A program made the position numbers and the translations under genes. Of a stretch of DNA of 48,351 bases, positions 45,914 to 48,351 are shown one piece after another; position 1 is the stretch's first letter, and each line of letters begins with the position of its first letter. The notes below the pieces were generated by a model. That model was not told the origin of the DNA. It was given only the letters and a program-made list of their open reading frames with translations, and searched no databases. Where the stretch lies: positions 1-48,351 of the IMG/VR virus record IMGVR_UViG_3300009285_012247. One strand, written 5' to 3'. This stretch comes from a virus.

Positions 45914-47278
45914 TCAGGTTCCGGTCGTATAGGCTGGAATGTAGTAAACTGTTCCGCCGACATCGACCGCAATTTGCGCACTTAATGTACCAAGACTTGT
46001 AATCGCATCGGCAGGCGCCTTGATGAGAGGCTCATCGACGGTAAATGCAGACATGTCGATCCCGCCCGGAAGTCCGGTACCTGCGTTATCATTCGTGATC
46101 GTCATCGCATAAACATTGCTCGCGGAACGCTGGTTAAGCGCCATCACGATTCCGGGAACATCCATCGTTAATGTTCCAAGCGTTTGAGTCGCAGTTGATG
46201 TGAGCCTGATCAAAGCGCCGTCGGCGTCCATCGTGCCGCCGGTTCCATTCATGACGGCAGTTCTCGACAACTGAAGAAGATCAAAATTATCGGTCGTTGT
46301 CAAACTCGTTCTTGTATCCGTTCTGCTCACACTAAGAGAACCATAATCGCCTGTCTTATTCGTAAGGGCGGCAGCTGAAGCCGTATGATCGAACTTAAAT
46401 AACTGCCCGCTTGAAAATGCCGTTGACGTCGACGTTAAATTGATTCCATTTCCGCTTGTCAGACTATTTGCATTAGATTCAAAAATATTTCCCGTCGTTA
46501 TAGTCGGCGTATCTATTTGGATCGCATGGGTTGTCGTTTGTTCCGTATCGATATAGAGCGAAATATTATCTCCATTTTGGTCGATAAACAAAGCGGTTTT
46601 TGCCGCATCTTGCTGAAGATAAAGGCAGCGCGCGTTCGTCGCTAACGTATTATCATTTGTAATCTCAACCAAATTTCTCGTGGATGTGCTTGAAGCGTTG
46701 CTGTAAAAAATGGCGGCTGATCCCGTTGTCAGCGAACTTGCGGTTACGTTGATTACATCCGTTGTCGCGCTTAATGCGATTATCGAAATTGCTCTGCCGT
46801 CCGCATTCTGATCGATTCTAACCGCAAACGTTGCGCCGTCTTGGATCACGCGTAAAGGGACTGCGCCCTGCGCAAGAGCATTGTCATTCCATATCTGTAC
46901 AAGCTGTCTACCGGCGATGCTGCTGGAATTGCTGTAAAGATTTAAAAGCGTTCCGGTTGTCAGCGAATCGCCGGTTATAGTAGCTATATTTTCTACATCC
47001 GCAGCGGATGTAATGATAAGTGCTTCAGAATCCGCGTCCTGAGTTATTCTCAGACCCACGACGCCGTTTGCAAGAGCATTATCATTGTGAATGAGAACAA
47101 GATCGCGCGCAGTTACATCGCTGGAATTCGAATAAAATCTGGCCGCATTTCCGGTTGTTAAACCGCTTGCGACGATATCAAGTCCTATTCCCGTTGTTAC
47201 CGTTGTATCCGCCGTTTCCATTTGGCCCCCAATCATTTGCCACTGTTCCCTGACACTCATCAAATTTCCAGTATCCAA
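45914..47278 (-). CDS. Repeat-containing tail-fibre protein
   Basis: The 454-residue product contains at least three copies of a unit of about 65-75 residues built on SLTTGxxxxFYSNSS, LVxIxNDNALA and LRIxQDA (starting near residues 37, 103 and 180), then Thr/Ser-rich beta repeats. Such repeated beta units fit a trimeric fibre shaft. Its first 100 bases overlap the LamG gene in another frame, and the only starts are weak (TTG 47278, ATG 47260), so it may be the continuation of the LamG protein by frameshift. No membrane or catalytic motifs. Confidence 0.65.
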   Translation of the reverse strand: MDTGNLMSVREQWQMIGGQMETADTTVTTGIGLDIVASGLTTGNAARFYSNSSDVTARDLVLIHNDNALANGVVGLRITQDADSEALIITSAADVENIATITGDSLTTGTLLNLYSNSSSIAGRQLVQIWNDNALAQGAVPLRVIQDGATFAVRIDQNADGRAISIIALSATTDVINVTASSLTTGSAAIFYSNASSTSTRNLVEITNDNTLATNARCLYLQQDAAKTALFIDQNGDNISLYIDTEQTTTHAIQIDTPTITTGNIFESNANSLTSGNGINLTSTSTAFSSGQLFKFDHTASAAALTNKTGDYGSLSVSRTDTRTSLTTTDNFDLLQLSRTAVMNGTGGTMDADGALIRLTSTATQTLGTLTMDVPGIVMALNQRSASNVYAMTITNDNAGTGLPGGIDMSAFTVDEPLIKAPADAITSLGTLSAQIAVDVGGTVYYIPAYTTGT

Positions 47279-48351
47279 CCGGCGCCCCGCGGTTGTACTC
47301 CCACGCGATCTGGGCCGGCGTCCGGGCGTAGTTGTAGATACGGACTTGGTCTATAACCACTGGATTTGATACTTCATTTGCTACATCGCTCCCAACATAT
47401 AACTTACCATTCGCCACATTTGGCGTATTTGAAGCTGAAAATGTTAAAGTTTGCAAAACTCCATTTATATACAATTTTGTTGTACTTGCTCCTATAGCAC
47501 CTGGTGTTTTAGTTGCAACTAAATGAAACCATTGTCCAGTAGTAACTGCTCCACTAACATATCCAGCATAAGACAACCCTCCATAAAACCCAACCGTAAC
47601 TTGTCCGTTGTTCCCTACAAAAATAGCAAAACCTTGACCGCTGCTACTTGAACCAAAACTTGCAACAGCTTTATACCAATTACCTCCTACTGAACTAAAC
47701 TTAGTCCAAACTGAAATGGTAGCTGCAATGTCACCGCTCAATCCAATGTTATTAGAACTCAACACAAAATCATCACTCCCATCAAAACTGCACCCCTTCC
47801 CAAACTTCCCCTGCACCGTACAATTCATACCGGTATTATTTGCTCCATCATCTGTTGTTCCATTGTTCGAGTTTCCCGATGAATCCACGATCGTTTGTCC
47901 ATTTCCAGAAACATTATCATCCATCTTCCACTCTCCAACAGGACCGACACAACTATCACTGTCTCCGGGAGGACAATAAGACGCCGCGTTTGAATTTAAA
48001 CCGGTACCACTCGTGTTTTGGGATTTTGATCCCATGACGATAGCTTTTCCGGCATTGAATTCTGTCTTGATTTGGTCTGTGGTGAGAGCTGCCCTGTAGA
48101 TTTTCAACTCATCTATATCTCCACTGAATTCTTCTCCATCGTCACTGGTGTCAATGTCTCCCACATAGAAGGTGTTGTTTCCATCAAGAGTTGCGGTGGT
48201 GGTATCTGAGTCTGAGTCTTTGAGGATTCCATCAATATAAATATATGTCTTATCTGTTGCTGTATAATCTCTCATGGCCAGAAGATGGTGCCATGCTCCA
48301 TCATAGACATCGTCAGTGGTACACGATGCTATGACCGGTCCCCAGGTGGTG
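47178..48351 (-). CDS. LamG adhesin/tail protein, N-terminus beyond window
   Basis: The frame is open to the right edge (GAWHHLLAMRDYTATD precedes the first ATG), so the start is missing. It contains two LamG domains: one ending in GDIDELKIYRAALTTDQ, the second with WKMDDNVSGNGQTIVDSS, FDGSDDFVLSSN and VIDQVRIYNYARTPAQIAWEY, then GAPVGYWKFDECQGT starting a third that breaks off at a stop at 47178. The phrasing (IYNYARTPAQIAW..YNRGAPVG) is like surface LamG proteins of Patescibacteria and similar lineages. It probably binds host surface sugar. The truncated third domain suggests a frameshift into the next gene. Confidence 0.75.
   Translation of the reverse strand, partial: TTWGPVIASCTTDDVYDGAWHHLLAMRDYTATDKTYIYIDGILKDSDSDTTTATLDGNNTFYVGDIDTSDDGEEFSGDIDELKIYRAALTTDQIKTEFNAGKAIVMGSKSQNTSGTGLNSNAASYCPPGDSDSCVGPVGEWKMDDNVSGNGQTIVDSSGNSNNGTTDDGANNTGMNCTVQGKFGKGCSFDGSDDFVLSSNNIGLSGDIAATISVWTKFSSVGGNWYKAVASFGSSSSGQGFAIFVGNNGQVTVGFYGGLSYAGYVSGAVTTGQWFHLVATKTPGAIGASTTKLYINGVLQTLTFSASNTPNVANGKLYVGSDVANEVSNPVVIDQVRIYNYARTPAQIAWEYNRGAPVGYWKFDECQGTVANDWGPNGNGGYNGNNGNRT

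Noticed and set aside
39889-48351. Diversity-generating retroelement acting on LamG or fibre genes
   Set aside because: No reverse transcriptase gene and no template repeat with A-specific changes could be seen in the window.
1-48351. tRNA genes, integrase and attachment sites
   Set aside because: No cloverleaf with a T-loop consensus, no tyrosine or serine recombinase motif and no flanking direct repeats were seen by eye.

Overview
The window looks like most or all of a tailed, podovirus-like phage genome. It has a leftward late (virion and lysis) block, a rightward early block, and a large leftward cargo block of cell-surface and radical-SAM genes. There is no integrase, DNA polymerase, reverse transcriptase or tRNA. 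Start sites are mostly supported by AGGAGG/GGAGG Shine-Dalgarno sequences, and TTG and GTG starts are common. TGA reads as stop. The host is not certain. A Sec signal peptide on the RlpA-like protein and a lipoprotein with the layout of a unimolecular spanin suggest a diderm (outer-membrane) host. The LamG adhesin at the right edge and the dense radical-SAM/GT2/TMTC cargo resemble proteins of uncultivated groundwater lineages (Omnitrophota, Patescibacteria). This host assignment is inference only.

Layout. (1) 10404 down to 1, minus strand: large terminase, putative small terminase, small zinc protein, portal, scaffold-like protein, decoration-like protein, major capsid protein, a terminator-like hairpin, then a run of beta-rich fibre/decoration proteins and a coiled-coil protein cut by the left edge. 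(2) 10405-11099: non-coding control region with palindromes and iteron-like repeats. (3) 11100-20250, plus strand: early genes, comprising a ribbon-helix-helix regulator, many zinc-ribbon microproteins, an RlpA-like cell-wall protein, a replication initiator, a PD-(D/E)XK exonuclease, an SSB with a DVPF tail, a DUF6745 repeat protein with its usual partner, and a NinG/HNH-like protein. Consensus-like promoters lie at 11042, 11503, 13622 and 14580. The first two carry related CATGAT/ATCATG operator-like half-sites. (4) 20228-21298, plus strand: a radical SAM protein. (5) 34829 down to 21358, minus strand: 17 tightly packed, mostly overlapping genes encoding glycosyltransferases, three SAM methyltransferases, two cobalamin-type radical SAM proteins, a SPASM radical SAM protein, a NodB-like deacetylase, two membrane glycosyltransferase-like proteins (YfhO-like and TMTC/PMT-like with TPRs), a TPR protein and a GroES-like co-chaperonin. 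This block is visibly AT-richer than the capsid genes. (6) 34850-35453: divergent promoters, a probable structured RNA with a predicted pseudoknot, and a two-helix membrane microprotein. (7) 48351 down to 35482, minus strand: LamG and repeat fibre proteins, small tail genes, lysis cassette, tail adaptor, a nozzle/stopper-like protein with LamG insertions, two zincin-motif virion proteins and internal virion proteins.

How it may work. Early transcription runs rightward from autoregulated promoters and supplies an initiator, exonuclease and SSB for replication and recombination. The late block makes the particle. The cargo operon has everything expected for building or remodelling a lipid-linked or surface glycan, so it could change the host envelope during infection. 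Three low-complexity tracts with strict 5-, 6- and 12-base periods sit in the early operon. Two types lie directly in front of ribosome-binding sites.
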